NCBI GenBank assembly: GCA_007127655.1
Contig: SKYX01000222.1
Span: forward strand, 1-16,674
Length of the DNA stretch: 16,674 bases
Origin: Desulfonatronum sp.
Lineage (GTDB): Bacteria > Desulfobacterota > Desulfovibrionia > Desulfovibrionales > Desulfonatronaceae
Direction of reading: 5' to 3'
This document shows, piece after piece, positions 8,447-16,674 of the stretch. Position 1 is the stretch's first letter, and every line of letters begins with the position of its first letter. The notes beneath the pieces are model-generated. The model saw nothing but the letters and a program-made list of their open reading frames with translations, was not told the DNA's origin and ran no database searches. The translations under genes and the position numbers were made by a program.

Positions 8447-8553
8447 GCTGTACAGTGCATCATACCCTCTGTCAATGTATGCCGCCTTGGTGGGGGTGTG
8501 TAAAAAATTAGTAATTTCAATGTATTGACATTGGTGGCAAGAGAAATTATGGG
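8447..8553. promoter_or_regulatory. Divergent control region between fur-like gene and DUF6485/GAF genes
   Basis: Two perfect TTGACA boxes stand back to back: minus strand at 8475-8470 and plus strand at 8525-8530. They are the tips of an inverted pair TGTCAAT (8470-8476) and ATTGACA (8524-8530). Seventeen nt downstream are TACAGC (minus, 8452-8447) and TATGGG (plus, 8548-8553), both weak -10 boxes. Between them is a perfect 6-1-6 palindrome, AAATTA-G-TAATTT (8505-8517), in an AT-rich patch unlike the surrounding GC-rich DNA. It is a plausible operator for Fur-family autoregulation and control of both sides. It resembles Fur/PerR boxes only partly, so the regulator is not certain. Confidence 0.45.
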
Positions 8554-8687
8554 TGTATGTCCATGACAAGCCACAAGCCATTTGGTTGAAATGTGGCTCC
8601 AGCCTCAATGTACGGCCAAGAATGGAATGTGCTGAGTGGTTGCATATCGGATGGCACGAAAGAAAGGAAGACCTCCGTCCGGCAGCG

Positions 8688-8712
8688 GATGGAAAATGGC
8701 AGATGGAAAATG
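8688..8712 (+). repeat. Short tandem repeat in the leader of the DUF6485 gene
   Basis: Two copies of GATGGAAAATG, at 8688-8698 and 8702-8712, spaced by 3 nt (period 14). The stretch 8554-8762 is otherwise non-coding leader with no other recognisable feature. An open frame runs through it in phase with the DUF6485 gene, but its translation looks random. Confidence 0.6.
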
Positions 8713-8762
8713 AAGGGCCCAAGCCCCAAGACCCTCTGGTTCCTCGATTTTTGGAGCGTTTC

Positions 8763-8975
8763 ATGACCAAGAACAGTCAATGTCCGCGAATCCGAATCAA
8801 CACCAAATTTTGCACATGTACGCACCAGGGCTGCCCGAAGCATGGGCTGTGCTGCGAGTGCCTGCACTACCATCGTCAGCGTCGCGAACTGCCTGCGTGT
8901 TATTTCACAGAGGATGAAGAGCGTTCCTACAATCGAAGCATCGAATTTTTCGTGCAAAGACGCACGCCAAAATGA
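8763..8975 (+). CDS. Small cysteine-rich DUF6485 family protein
   Basis: A 70-residue protein with eight cysteines (residues 7, 17, 19, 24, 30, 31, 33, 46). The arrangement [20 protein letters not shown] (17-36), followed by RRELPAC (40-46) and the tail SYNRSIEFF (55-63), fits the DUF6485 family, a group of about 60-70-residue proteins of unknown function found in anaerobes. The clustered Cys and His suggest zinc or iron-sulfur binding; this is inference. The ATG at 8763 was chosen because GGAG (8753-8756) precedes it by 6 nt and homology begins there. The open frame extends back to about 8553, but that part is low-complexity, non-family sequence. The stop overlaps the GAF gene start as ATGA, so the two are coupled. 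Confidence 0.8.
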   Translation: MTKNSQCPRIRINTKFCTCTHQGCPKHGLCCECLHYHRQRRELPACYFTEDEERSYNRSIEFFVQRRTPK

Positions 8976-10033
8976 CACTTGCCACGAATCCCATGGACTC
9001 CTTGAACATGGGGTGCCTGAAGCACCTTCTCGGTATCGTAGCCAACTCCTTTGACGCTTACTCGGCGGTGCTGTTCCTGCCCGACGAGGAAGGCGTCCTG
9101 AGGATGGCGGCGTACTTTAGTCTCGGGGACGACGTGGCCAAGGAGGCGGAGGTCATGCCGGGCAAGGGGTTGGTGGGTTGGATTTTGCGTAATGATCAAC
9201 CGCTCCTGGTCAATAACTTCGAGTTGCAGACGGAGTCTTTGGGATACTATTCCGGGCGAAGTGAATCCGCGGTCAAGTCGTTCATGGGATGTCCCTTGCG
9301 CGATGGGCAGGGGATCGTCTGTGTGGACAGCAAAAAAAGTTATTCCTTCAGCACCAAGGACCAAAAAATCCTGCATCAGTTCGCGGAATTCATTTCCAAA
9401 TTGCAATTGGATTCCTGCCGCCAGGAGACCGATAGGCAGGATTTCGTCTATTACCAAGCCTTGCGGGAACTCCAGGAGCTTCGGCAACGGTATCCGCTTT
9501 GGTCCGCCTATCTGAATCAATTCCTCCATATCTTGGCCCGCACCACGCGAACCAAACACGTCGCACTGGCCGCGCGAGACGAGTTCGGCCAGAATTTTTT
9601 CATTGAGGGCTGGACGAACGATTTTCCCATCAATCAGCGTTCGAAAAACGAAAAATATCCCTTCGGCAGCGGACTCGTGGGCTGGGTGTTCAAAAACGAA
9701 AAACCGGTCTTTTCCGCGGATGCCGAGTCCGGGCATACCGGGTCGACCCTTTTCGCCAAGGACGTCATCGAGGGGCTGGCCTTGCATACCGTGATCTGCC
9801 TGCCGCTGAGCGTGCATAAGCGGACCAGGGCGGTACTGATCCTCGCTGATGAGGCCCCGCGGGATATCGCCGATGAAATGCGGCTTTTTTTACATCTGGT
9901 CACGGAGTATCTGGAGTTTTTTCTGGAAAATCTCTATCTCAAGAACCAGGTGAGCAAACTGCGAGCCCAGCTCTCCCCCAAGGCGTCCCCGATCTTTCCA
10001 AATTTCGACGCCCAGGACTTGCCACCAAGCTGA
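8972..10033 (+). CDS. Double GAF domain protein
   Basis: A 353-residue soluble protein made of two GAF-type sensor domains, about 15-150 and 176-318. An internal duplication is visible: [19 protein letters not shown] (64-82) parallels [19 protein letters not shown] (232-250). No kinase, GGDEF, HD or DNA-binding output domain is present, so it probably acts through a partner. A helical linker (about 150-175, rich in Arg, Glu, Gln and Leu) joins the domains, and a predicted coiled segment (315-333) follows the second. It starts 4 nt inside the DUF6485 gene and ends 183 nt before mreB. The bound ligand cannot be predicted. The mreB neighbourhood suggests, but does not show, a link to cell shape or growth control. 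Confidence 0.85.
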   Translation: MTLATNPMDSLNMGCLKHLLGIVANSFDAYSAVLFLPDEEGVLRMAAYFSLGDDVAKEAEVMPGKGLVGWILRNDQPLLVNNFELQTESLGYYSGRSESAVKSFMGCPLRDGQGIVCVDSKKSYSFSTKDQKILHQFAEFISKLQLDSCRQETDRQDFVYYQALRELQELRQRYPLWSAYLNQFLHILARTTRTKHVALAARDEFGQNFFIEGWTNDFPINQRSKNEKYPFGSGLVGWVFKNEKPVFSADAESGHTGSTLFAKDVIEGLALHTVICLPLSVHKRTRAVLILADEAPRDIADEMRLFLHLVTEYLEFFLENLYLKNQVSKLRAQLSPKASPIFPNFDAQDLPPS

Positions 10034-10216
10034 GGCGGCTGTATCAGTTTTGACGCCATGCGTCGTGAGATCGTGAGGCACGGGCGACCTTCAGGGCTTG
10101 CCGGTTTTTTTTCGCATTCCGTAGGCCATCCGGCCCGACGTTCTTTTCGTGCCTCGTTTCGGCTGCTTCCTGTTTTCGCCGCACACTTTCCGTAATCCAC
10201 AAGGTGGACTGCCACG

Positions 10217-11238
<1,022 letters not shown>

Positions 11239-11242
<4 letters not shown>

Positions 11243-12066
11243 CGCGGGCCGTCGCTCCGCCCCTCTCTTTCCTTCAGCAATTCGGCCAGCTTGACGTCCA
11301 TGGCCTCCAGGCGGCTTTCCAGTTTCAGCCAGACCTTGGCCGGGTCCTCTTTCGTCCCTTCCTCAATGGCCTTTTCCTCCATCGCTCCAACGATGATTCC
11401 CACCACCAGATTGATGACCGTGTACGTGGTCACGATGATAAACGGCACGAAAAACATCCAGGCATGCGGATAGACTTCCATTACCGGCCGGACGATGCCC
11501 ATGGACCAACTCTCCAAGGTCATGATTTGGAACAAGGTGTACAACGAGCCGCCGATGGAGCCGAACCACTCCGGGAAGGTTGCGGAGAACAGTTTGGTGG
11601 AGATGACCGCGCCAACGTAGAAGATGATGCCCACGATACCGGCCACGGAACTGACACCGGGCAGGGCGTGGAGCATGGCCGCGATGACTCGGCGCATGTT
11701 TGGCAGCGCGGAAATCATCCGCATCACTCGCAGGACGCGCAGCGACCGCAGTACGGCCAATCCCCCATGACTGGGCACCAGGGAGATGGCCACCACCAGG
11801 AAATCGAACACATTCCATCCTTCCCGGAAGAAGTTTCGACGCTGGGCGTACAGCTTCAGTCCGATCTCCACGATAAAAATGGTCAGGCATATCCGGTCGA
11901 TGCCCAGGAGCAACGGGCCGGCCAGTTCCATGGCCCGGGCCGAGGTTTCCAGCCCGAGGACGATGCCGTTGATGATGATCACGAAAATAATCGCGTTCTG
12001 AAATCGGCTGTTCTGGACGAGGTTCAGGATTCGATCGCGAGTGGTGGTGCTGGGTGTGGTGGTCAT
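11239..12066 (-). CDS. Bacterial voltage-gated sodium channel (NaChBac/NavMs type)
   Basis: A 275-residue six-helix ion channel subunit that would form a homotetramer in the inner membrane. S1-S4 make the voltage sensor (about 22-120). S4 has the regular LRSLRVLRVMRM pattern with Arg107, 110, 113 and 116 at every third position. The pore helix and filter read TLESWSMG (183-190); TLESW is the sodium-selective filter of BacNav channels, closest to the form I recall for NavMs. S6 spans about 203-229, followed by a charged neck and a likely coiled-coil tail (about 244-268), as in BacNav tetramerisation domains. The ATG at 12066 has no Shine-Dalgarno match. DUF1007 lies 37 nt upstream on the same strand, and the 3' end overlaps mreB head-on. 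Confidence 0.95.
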
Positions 12067-12103
12067 GCGTTTGGTTTGGTGGATGGTGGTTGAGGAAGTA
12101 AAG

Positions 12104-12712
12104 TCAGGACGATTTCTGGAATTCTATGGTGAGATGCCTGGGCTCCCAAGCTCCGCCCCAGAAGGAAAAGGCCTCGCTGCTGTGAAACGCGGAACGTACC
12201 ATGACATGCTCCTGACCGCTGATGGACAGGCCGTCCGTTTTCAGGCCGAGGTCCACGAAGTATTCCATGTCCGCCACCAGCAGATGCACGGTTTTAGGCT
12301 CGACCGAGGCTGGCACGGCGCAGGGGACGAAAAAGTCGTAGACCACCTGGTGGCCCTGGATAGTGGCTCGGAAGTCCGTGACCGAGGCCACATGGAAGGG
12401 TGAACCGTTGATTTTGATCTGGATGAAGTAGTCGTATTCACTCAGGTACTCGAACGCTCCCTGGCGGACCTCTTCGATCTCCCCGGCGGAAAAGACGCCG
12501 TCTGCGTCCGCGTCGAACATTTCCATGATCTGGCTGCTGAACATTTCGTCAAACGTCCAACGGTGCTGAAATCCGACCAACCCCGTGGCGTCGAATCGGG
12601 CCTCAATGGCGTAATCCACCCAGACGTGCGGATGGGCCCGGGCCGGTTGAGCGCCCATGGAAAGCAACGTGGTCATGATCAGAACGAGGACGATTCTTCG
12701 TAGCCGAAGCAT
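12104..12712 (-). CDS. Exported DUF1007 family protein with EF-hand loop
   Basis: A 202-residue periplasmic protein of the DUF1007 family, whose biochemical role is unknown and which is often found near metal transport genes. The signal peptide has LRR, a hydrophobic core and a cut after ARA (residue 26), leaving a mature N-terminus HPHVWVD, the family hallmark. Residues 67-78, DADADGVFSAGE, form a complete canonical EF-hand calcium loop (acidic at 1, 3, 5 and 12, Gly at 6). The rest is mostly beta-strand-like. AAAGGAA (12726-12720) is 7 nt before ATG 12712. It lies 73 nt after the M16 gene end and 37 nt before the channel start, all on the minus strand, so probable co-transcription. Calcium or transition-metal binding is inferred from motifs only. 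Confidence 0.85.
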   Translation of the reverse strand: MLRLRRIVLVLIMTTLLSMGAQPARAHPHVWVDYAIEARFDATGLVGFQHRWTFDEMFSSQIMEMFDADADGVFSAGEIEEVRQGAFEYLSEYDYFIQIKINGSPFHVASVTDFRATIQGHQVVYDFFVPCAVPASVEPKTVHLLVADMEYFVDLGLKTDGLSISGQEHVMVRSAFHSSEAFSFWGGAWEPRHLTIEFQKSS

Positions 12713-12785
12713 GGCTTTGTTCCTTTATCTTTCGATTTTTGAGATGAGCGTGACCGAGGCGGGAACACACCCCAACGAATTCGCC

Positions 12786-14165
12786 TTAGAGGTCATCGGT
12801 AAGGTCTTTAAGAAGACCATCCGGTCCGCCCACGACCACCGTGACCATCCGGTCCGCCTTCATCCGGCGGGCCAGGGAGTCCCCGGCGACTTCCCGGGTG
12901 ACCTGCGCGACGTGGTCGGTGTACGTGGTCAGGTAGTCCGGCGCAAGGTCGTAAAATCCGATCATCCCCAGAGTCGCCGCGATGTCGCTGTTGGAGGCCA
13001 GGCCCAAGGGGAAGCGGCCGATGATGTTGTCCTTGGATGCGGCCAACTCCTCCTCGGTCACGCCCTCGTTGCTGAAGGCGGCCAGGGCGTCGCGCAGCAC
13101 GGTCAGGGCCTCAACGGCCTGATGGACTCCGGTCTGCATGGTGATCAGAAACGGGCCTTCCGCTGCCATGGGTTGAACGTGGCTGGAGACGGAGTAGGCC
13201 AGCCCGCGATCGGTGCGGACATCCTGAAAGAGCCGGGAGGTGAACCCGCCACCTCCGAAAACGTGGTTGGCCACGCTCAGGGGAAAGCGATCCGGGTCGC
13301 CCATGCGCAATAGCGGCCGACCCATGAAAATATGGGCCTGTTCCGAGGGAAAGGGGATGTGCTCCAGGATCGGTTCGGACGGCAGTTCCGGTGCGGGCAG
13401 GACCGCGGGCCTTTGCCCCTGGGGCAGGGCCGAGCCGATGCGTCGGCTCAACGACCGGGCCGCGTCCATGGACAGGTCGCCGGTCAGGGCCAGCACGGCA
13501 TTTTGCGCGGTGTAGTGGTTTTGAAAAAAATCCCGAACCAGCGGCCCATCCAGGGCGGGAACGCTCTGTTCCGTTCCCAGTGGATGGGAGGCGTAAGGGT
13601 GGTCTCCGTAGGCCAACCGGTAGAATGTTTTGGAGGCCACGGCTCCGGGTTCCTGGCGTTCCCGTTGCAGGGCTTGCAGGGTCTGGCGGCGGGTCCTGGC
13701 CAGGTCGTCCTCGGGAAAGGCCGGGGCTGCGAGCAGGGAAACAAATGTCTCCACGGCGGTTTCCATCCAGTCCGGCTGGGTCAGGGTGCGCAGGCGAACG
13801 ATGGCCATGTCCCGCGCCGAGTTGGTGCTGAACTGGGCACCAACGGACTCGAAGCGTTCGGCCACGGAGTCCGCATCCAACTCCGTTGTGCCAGAGGCCA
13901 GAGCCAGGTTGGTCATCCGGGCCAACCCTCCATGCCCGCCGTCCCGGGCCGACCCGGCATCGAAGATCAGCTGGATGTCCAGCATGGGCAGGGCCGGGGC
14001 CGGAGCGAAAAGCACGCGCATCCCGTTGGCCGTGGTCCAGGTTTCAAAGTCAGCGGCCCGGGCCGGGGAGGCGGACAGGCCAAGGAGACCGAGCAGCACC
14101 AGCAGGGCAAGGGCGACCGGGGAGACGGCAAGGTGAGGAATTGGTTTAGTGGTCGGACGGTTCAT
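12786..14165 (-). CDS. M16 family peptidase-like protein lacking the zinc motif (partner subunit)
   Basis: A 459-residue exported M16B-type protein. Residues 1-37 are a signal peptide (long Leu-rich core, cut after ARA). Two M16 half-domains follow. Where active members have HxxEH, this one reads GLARMTNLALASG (80-92), so it cannot bind catalytic zinc there. It does keep the family's C-terminal RxxxxY-type substrate region, TSRLFQDVRTDRGLAYSVSS (309-328), with Arg311 and Tyr324. Such chains pair with an active chain to form a heterodimeric peptidase. The start overlaps the end of the active M16 gene by 20 nt, with AAGGA 8 nt ahead, which supports coupled synthesis. Substrate unknown. Confidence 0.9.
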   Translation of the reverse strand: MNRPTTKPIPHLAVSPVALALLVLLGLLGLSASPARAADFETWTTANGMRVLFAPAPALPMLDIQLIFDAGSARDGGHGGLARMTNLALASGTTELDADSVAERFESVGAQFSTNSARDMAIVRLRTLTQPDWMETAVETFVSLLAAPAFPEDDLARTRRQTLQALQRERQEPGAVASKTFYRLAYGDHPYASHPLGTEQSVPALDGPLVRDFFQNHYTAQNAVLALTGDLSMDAARSLSRRIGSALPQGQRPAVLPAPELPSEPILEHIPFPSEQAHIFMGRPLLRMGDPDRFPLSVANHVFGGGGFTSRLFQDVRTDRGLAYSVSSHVQPMAAEGPFLITMQTGVHQAVEALTVLRDALAAFSNEGVTEEELAASKDNIIGRFPLGLASNSDIAATLGMIGFYDLAPDYLTTYTDHVAQVTREVAGDSLARRMKADRMVTVVVGGPDGLLKDLTDDL

Positions 14166-15576
14166 GCTGGGATCCTTGGCGGTTAGGAGAGATGGGGTCG
14201 TTGGCTCCGCGCATGGGCAGCGGGTCCAGGATGGCCACGGTGCGGGTGTCCGGGATCAGGTAGATCCCGGCGACACGTTGGACGTCTTCGGCGGTCACGG
14301 CCCGGATGCGCTCGGCGTATTCCTCGCCGGCCCGCCAGCCCAGACCGATGGTTTCCAACATACCCAGTTCGAAGGCCCGAGCGTTCAGGGAGTCCTGGCG
14401 AAACACTTCCGAGGCGATGACCTGGGCCTTGACCCGCTGCAACTCGGCTTCGTCCACGGGGACTTCGATCAGACGTTGGATCTGGTCCAGCAGAGCCTGC
14501 TCCAGGGTCTCAATGTCGGATTGTGAGGACGGGGCCGCGGAAAGGGTGAACAGGGTTTCCAACCGACTGTATCCGCTGTAACCGGCTCCGGCTCCCAGAG
14601 CCAGTTCCTGTCCGCGAACCAGTTCGCGGTCCAGGCGGGAGGAGCGGCCGGAGCCGAGGACGCCGGCCGCGACCATCAGGGCGTAGGCGTCGTCAGGGGC
14701 GCTGTCCGCGGCAAGCAGTGTCGGGATGCTCGGGGTTTTCCAACCCATGAGCAGGTGGGGCAGTTCCGCGGGAACCCGCAGCACAACCCTACGTTCGCCC
14801 CGCTGCGGAACTTCGGTCCGGGGTTTGGTCTCCGGCAAGGGGCGGGCGGGAATGGGGCCATAATGGCGCCGGGCCGCGGCGATCACCTCGTCCGGGTCCA
14901 CGTCGCCGACAACCACGACCACGGCGTTATTGGGCGCGTACCAGGCGTCGTACCAGGCCTGAAGATCCTCCAAAGTGTAGTTCTCGATGTCGGTCATCCA
15001 GCCGATGACTCCGTGGCCGTAGGGGCTGTTCAGAAACGCCGCGGCCATGAATTGTTCTTGGAGCAGGGCCGTGGGGCGGTCGTCCCGGGTCAGGCGGCGT
15101 TCTTCGATAACCACGTCCCGCTCCGGCTGGAACTGTTCCTCTGTCAGGCGCAGGGCGTGCATCCGCTCGGCCTCCATGGCCATGGCCGTTTCCCAATGAA
15201 CGCTGCCCAGGACCTGAAAATAGGCCGTGAAGTCCTGGCCGGTGAAGGCGTTCTGGTTGCCGCCGAGGCGGGCGATGATCCGGGTGAACTCACCGGGCGG
15301 ATAGGCTTCACTGCCTCGGAACATCATATGCTCAAGCATGTGCGAGATGCCGGTGATGCCGCTCTTTTCGTGCCTGGAGCCGACGTCGTACCAGACCTGG
15401 TTGGTGACCACCGGAGCGCGGGGATCCGGGAGCACCAAAACGGTCAGGCCGTTTTCCAGGTGATGCTCAACGACGTCGGCCTGGGCTGATGATTGCCAGC
15501 AGATCAGCAAGATCAGCGCAGTGATCCAGAAAAGGGCTTTTAAGCAATGGGTTTGGGAAAATTCAATCTTCTGCAT
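14146..15576 (-). CDS. M16 family zinc metallopeptidase (catalytic subunit)
   Basis: A 476-residue exported zinc peptidase of the pitrilysin/processing-peptidase family M16B. The signal peptide is at 1-33 (cut near AQA). The inverted zinc motif HMLEH is at residues 79-83 (His79 and His83 ligands, Glu82 base), and the distal glutamate lies in VIEERR (158/159), about 76-80 residues on as the family requires. In the second half the substrate region GSGRSSRLDRELVRGQELAL (308-327) has Leu where the family Tyr is expected, so substrate C-terminus binding may rely on the partner chain. The start at 15576 is set by GGAGGAG 5 nt upstream rather than ATG 15603. It is the first gene of a minus-strand group with the inactive M16, DUF1007 and the channel. 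Confidence 0.94.
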   Translation of the reverse strand: MQKIEFSQTHCLKALFWITALILLICWQSSAQADVVEHHLENGLTVLVLPDPRAPVVTNQVWYDVGSRHEKSGITGISHMLEHMMFRGSEAYPPGEFTRIIARLGGNQNAFTGQDFTAYFQVLGSVHWETAMAMEAERMHALRLTEEQFQPERDVVIEERRLTRDDRPTALLQEQFMAAAFLNSPYGHGVIGWMTDIENYTLEDLQAWYDAWYAPNNAVVVVVGDVDPDEVIAAARRHYGPIPARPLPETKPRTEVPQRGERRVVLRVPAELPHLLMGWKTPSIPTLLAADSAPDDAYALMVAAGVLGSGRSSRLDRELVRGQELALGAGAGYSGYSRLETLFTLSAAPSSQSDIETLEQALLDQIQRLIEVPVDEAELQRVKAQVIASEVFRQDSLNARAFELGMLETIGLGWRAGEEYAERIRAVTAEDVQRVAGIYLIPDTRTVAILDPLPMRGANDPISPNRQGSQHEPSDH

Positions 15577-15581
15577 GGGAT

Positions 15582-15588
15582 CTCCTCC
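15582..15588 (-). promoter_or_regulatory. Ribosome binding site deciding the M16 peptidase start
   Basis: GGAGGAG on the minus strand, 5 nt before ATG 15576. It lies inside the longer open frame, so the upstream ATG at 15603 is unlikely to be used. Confidence 0.75.
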
Positions 15589-15603
15589 TCTTCGTGTCCG
15601 CAA

Positions 15604-15632
15604 GTCCTACGATGAATGAACGCGGCTTTCAA
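15604..15632 (-). promoter_or_regulatory. Candidate promoter of the M16-DUF1007-channel unit
   Basis: On the minus strand TTGAAA (15632-15627) and TAGGAC (15609-15604) are separated by 17 nt, about 30 nt upstream of the M16 start. The -35 is good, the -10 moderate. A terminator for the preceding gene lies just upstream (15731-15767), so a new promoter is expected in this gap. Confidence 0.4.
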
Positions 15633-15730
15633 GAGGAGCGGGTTTTGGTTCAGAATTTCCGACGGTTGGGCCTTGTTCCCGATGCTCGTGTTTCCGTTCG
15701 GATCGGCAGCAACCTTGCGCCCCCTCACAC

Positions 15731-15767
15731 AAAAAAGCGCCCCTCTCCGCACGGAAAGGGGCGCTTT
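15731..15767 (-). terminator. Intrinsic terminator of the NrfD-family gene
   Basis: An 11-bp perfect stem, 15734-15744 with 15757-15767 (AAAGCGCCCCT/AGGGGCGCTTT), plus an inner 4-bp TCCG/CGGA stem, followed on the minus strand by a run of six T (complement of A 15731-15736). It begins 24 nt after the NrfD-family stop codon. Confidence 0.9.
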
Positions 15768-15790
15768 GGCGTTGCGAGGATTCGTTGCTT

Positions 15791-16674
15791 TTAAGCCTGA
15801 TTCAGCTTCCGCTCTTGCGGGAAAACCGGAAGGTAGCGGTAAGCCAAACTGAGGATCAGGGCTCCGTAGGCGATGACCGCCAACGAAGGAGCCCATTCCG
15901 CCCATGTCGGCACATAAACGTACCAGCGGTCGAAAGGCATGACCGGGTGGGCCAGGGTTTGGGCGGTTTGGACGTAGCGGTTGATGATCACCCCGATGCC
16001 AACCATGGTGCACGCGGAGTAGAGGATCCACGGCGTATTGCGAGTCTTGGAGTAGAGCAGGAGGAAAGCGGGGACAAGGCCGAAAACGACCAGTTCGGAG
16101 AACAACAGCCACTTGCCGTAGGCCAAGCCGTAGAACACTTCACTGAAGGTCAGACCGGACCGGGGCAGGATGCCGGTGGCCCAGGCCCACGTGTCCAGAT
16201 ACTTAAAGACCAAATAGATGGCCAGCATGGTACCGGAAATCTTGCCCATCAGGGCCTTGACGCTGAAGTCCACCAGCTTGCGGCCGGTCATCTTTTCCAT
16301 CATCGTAGCGACCAGCATAGTGAAGCCGGGGCCGGAGGCAACGGCGGAAAGGATGAACAGGAAGAAGGTCCAGGGCCAGATGAAGAAGCCTTCACGGAAG
16401 GCGTACGGCCGGGAGAACAGCACACCGTACATGCCGCCCAGGGAGCCCTGGTGGAAGAAGGACAGGAAGGCCCCGACGCCGGCGAACAAGGGCATGATCA
16501 CGTGGAAGTTGTGGGCCATGTGATTCAGGAACTTGATCTTGTTCAGCTTGCGGTTCTCCAGGATGATCGGAATGAATTCGATGGTCAGCACCAGCATGTA
16601 GCAGGTGATGCAGAAGATGACTTCCGTGAGCATGGAGTGGACGTTGGGATGCCAGAATCCAAACCAGGCCCGCA
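15791..16674 (-). CDS. NrfD/PsrC-family membrane subunit, C-terminal part (5' end outside window)
   Basis: An integral membrane quinone-interacting subunit of a respiratory redox complex. The frame is open to the right edge (about 294 residues visible); translation upstream of the ATG at 16633 continues as RAWFGFWHPNVHS, so that ATG is internal. About eight membrane helices are visible. Features shared with HybB/HmcC-like NrfD proteins include FWHPNVHSM near the right edge, FLSFFHQGSLGGMYGVL, and long aromatic loops. In sulfate reducers such subunits occur in Hmc, Qrc, Dsr and similar complexes that link periplasmic cytochromes c and iron-sulfur proteins to menaquinone. It does not look like DsrP; HmcC- or QrcD-like is my best guess. 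The partner subunits should lie just right of the window. It ends in a strong terminator. Confidence 0.82.
   Translation of the reverse strand, partial: RAWFGFWHPNVHSMLTEVIFCITCYMLVLTIEFIPIILENRKLNKIKFLNHMAHNFHVIMPLFAGVGAFLSFFHQGSLGGMYGVLFSRPYAFREGFFIWPWTFFLFILSAVASGPGFTMLVATMMEKMTGRKLVDFSVKALMGKISGTMLAIYLVFKYLDTWAWATGILPRSGLTFSEVFYGLAYGKWLLFSELVVFGLVPAFLLLYSKTRNTPWILYSACTMVGIGVIINRYVQTAQTLAHPVMPFDRWYVYVPTWAEWAPSLAVIAYGALILSLAYRYLPVFPQERKLNQA

Noticed and set aside
8553..8762. N-terminal extension of the DUF6485 protein
   Set aside because: The encoded residues show no family similarity, and GGAG precedes the ATG at 8763.
8417..8770. N-terminal extension of the Fur-family protein
   Set aside because: It would run through the AT-rich control region; Fur-family proteins are about 140-150 residues and a ribosome binding site supports 8416.
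10075..10155. T8 run and the GAGGCACG/CGTGCCTC repeat upstream of mreB as a terminator or riboswitch
   Set aside because: The T-run has no stable stem directly before it, and the repeat arms are 65 nt apart; chance is likely.
13332..14186. 284-codon plus-strand frame inside the inactive M16 gene
   Set aside because: Gly/Gln/Arg-rich shadow with no domain; the minus strand has a signal peptide and an M16 fold.

Overview
The window is ordinary chromosomal DNA of a GC-rich Gram-negative bacterium. The best guess is a sulfate-reducing Desulfovibrionales-type member of the Desulfobacterota. This rests on system I cytochrome c maturation genes, an NrfD-family quinone-linked membrane subunit, a lone mreB behind a double-GAF protein, and a DUF6485 protein; the taxonomic placement is inference. 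There are 15 protein-coding genes, two of them cut by the window edges. I see no rRNA, tRNA, CRISPR array, insertion sequence or phage gene.

Layout. (1) 1-1103, + strand: the end of ccmB, then ccmC, both for haem export in cytochrome c maturation. (2) 1259-6513, + strand: a tightly packed operon of a membrane-anchored nucleotide-sugar 4,6-dehydratase (FlaA1/CapD/WbpM type), aroC, pgi and a PaaI-like thioesterase. The junctions are a 4-nt overlap, a Shine-Dalgarno site inside the end of aroC, and a near-zero gap. The operon ends in a 20-bp perfect-stem bidirectional terminator (6528-6570) shared with the convergent msrAB. (3) 6590-8416, - strand: periplasmic MsrA-MsrB fusion and, upstream of it, a Fur-family regulator. 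(4) 8426-8762: AT-rich divergent control region with back-to-back TTGACA boxes around a 6-1-6 palindrome. (5) 8763-11242, + strand: a small Cys-rich DUF6485 protein overlapping a double-GAF protein, then mreB. (6) 11239-15576, - strand: a probable four-gene unit transcribed in the order M16 zinc peptidase, inactive M16 partner, DUF1007 periplasmic protein with an EF-hand loop, and a BacNav-type voltage-gated sodium channel. The channel gene overlaps the 3' end of mreB by 4 nt. (7) 15731-16674, - strand: a strong terminator and the C-terminal part of an NrfD-family membrane subunit.

The genes fall into envelope and respiration themes: cytochrome c and quinone electron transfer (ccmBC, NrfD), sugar-nucleotide and central carbon metabolism (dehydratase, pgi, aroC), periplasmic repair and proteolysis (MsrAB, M16 pair), cell shape (MreB) and ion signalling (channel, EF-hand protein). 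No clearly novel system is present. The points most worth following up are the division of M16 motifs between two overlapping genes, their linkage to an EF-hand protein and a sodium channel, the channel/mreB convergent overlap, the MsrAB fusion with only three cysteines, and the symmetric fur/DUF6485 control region.
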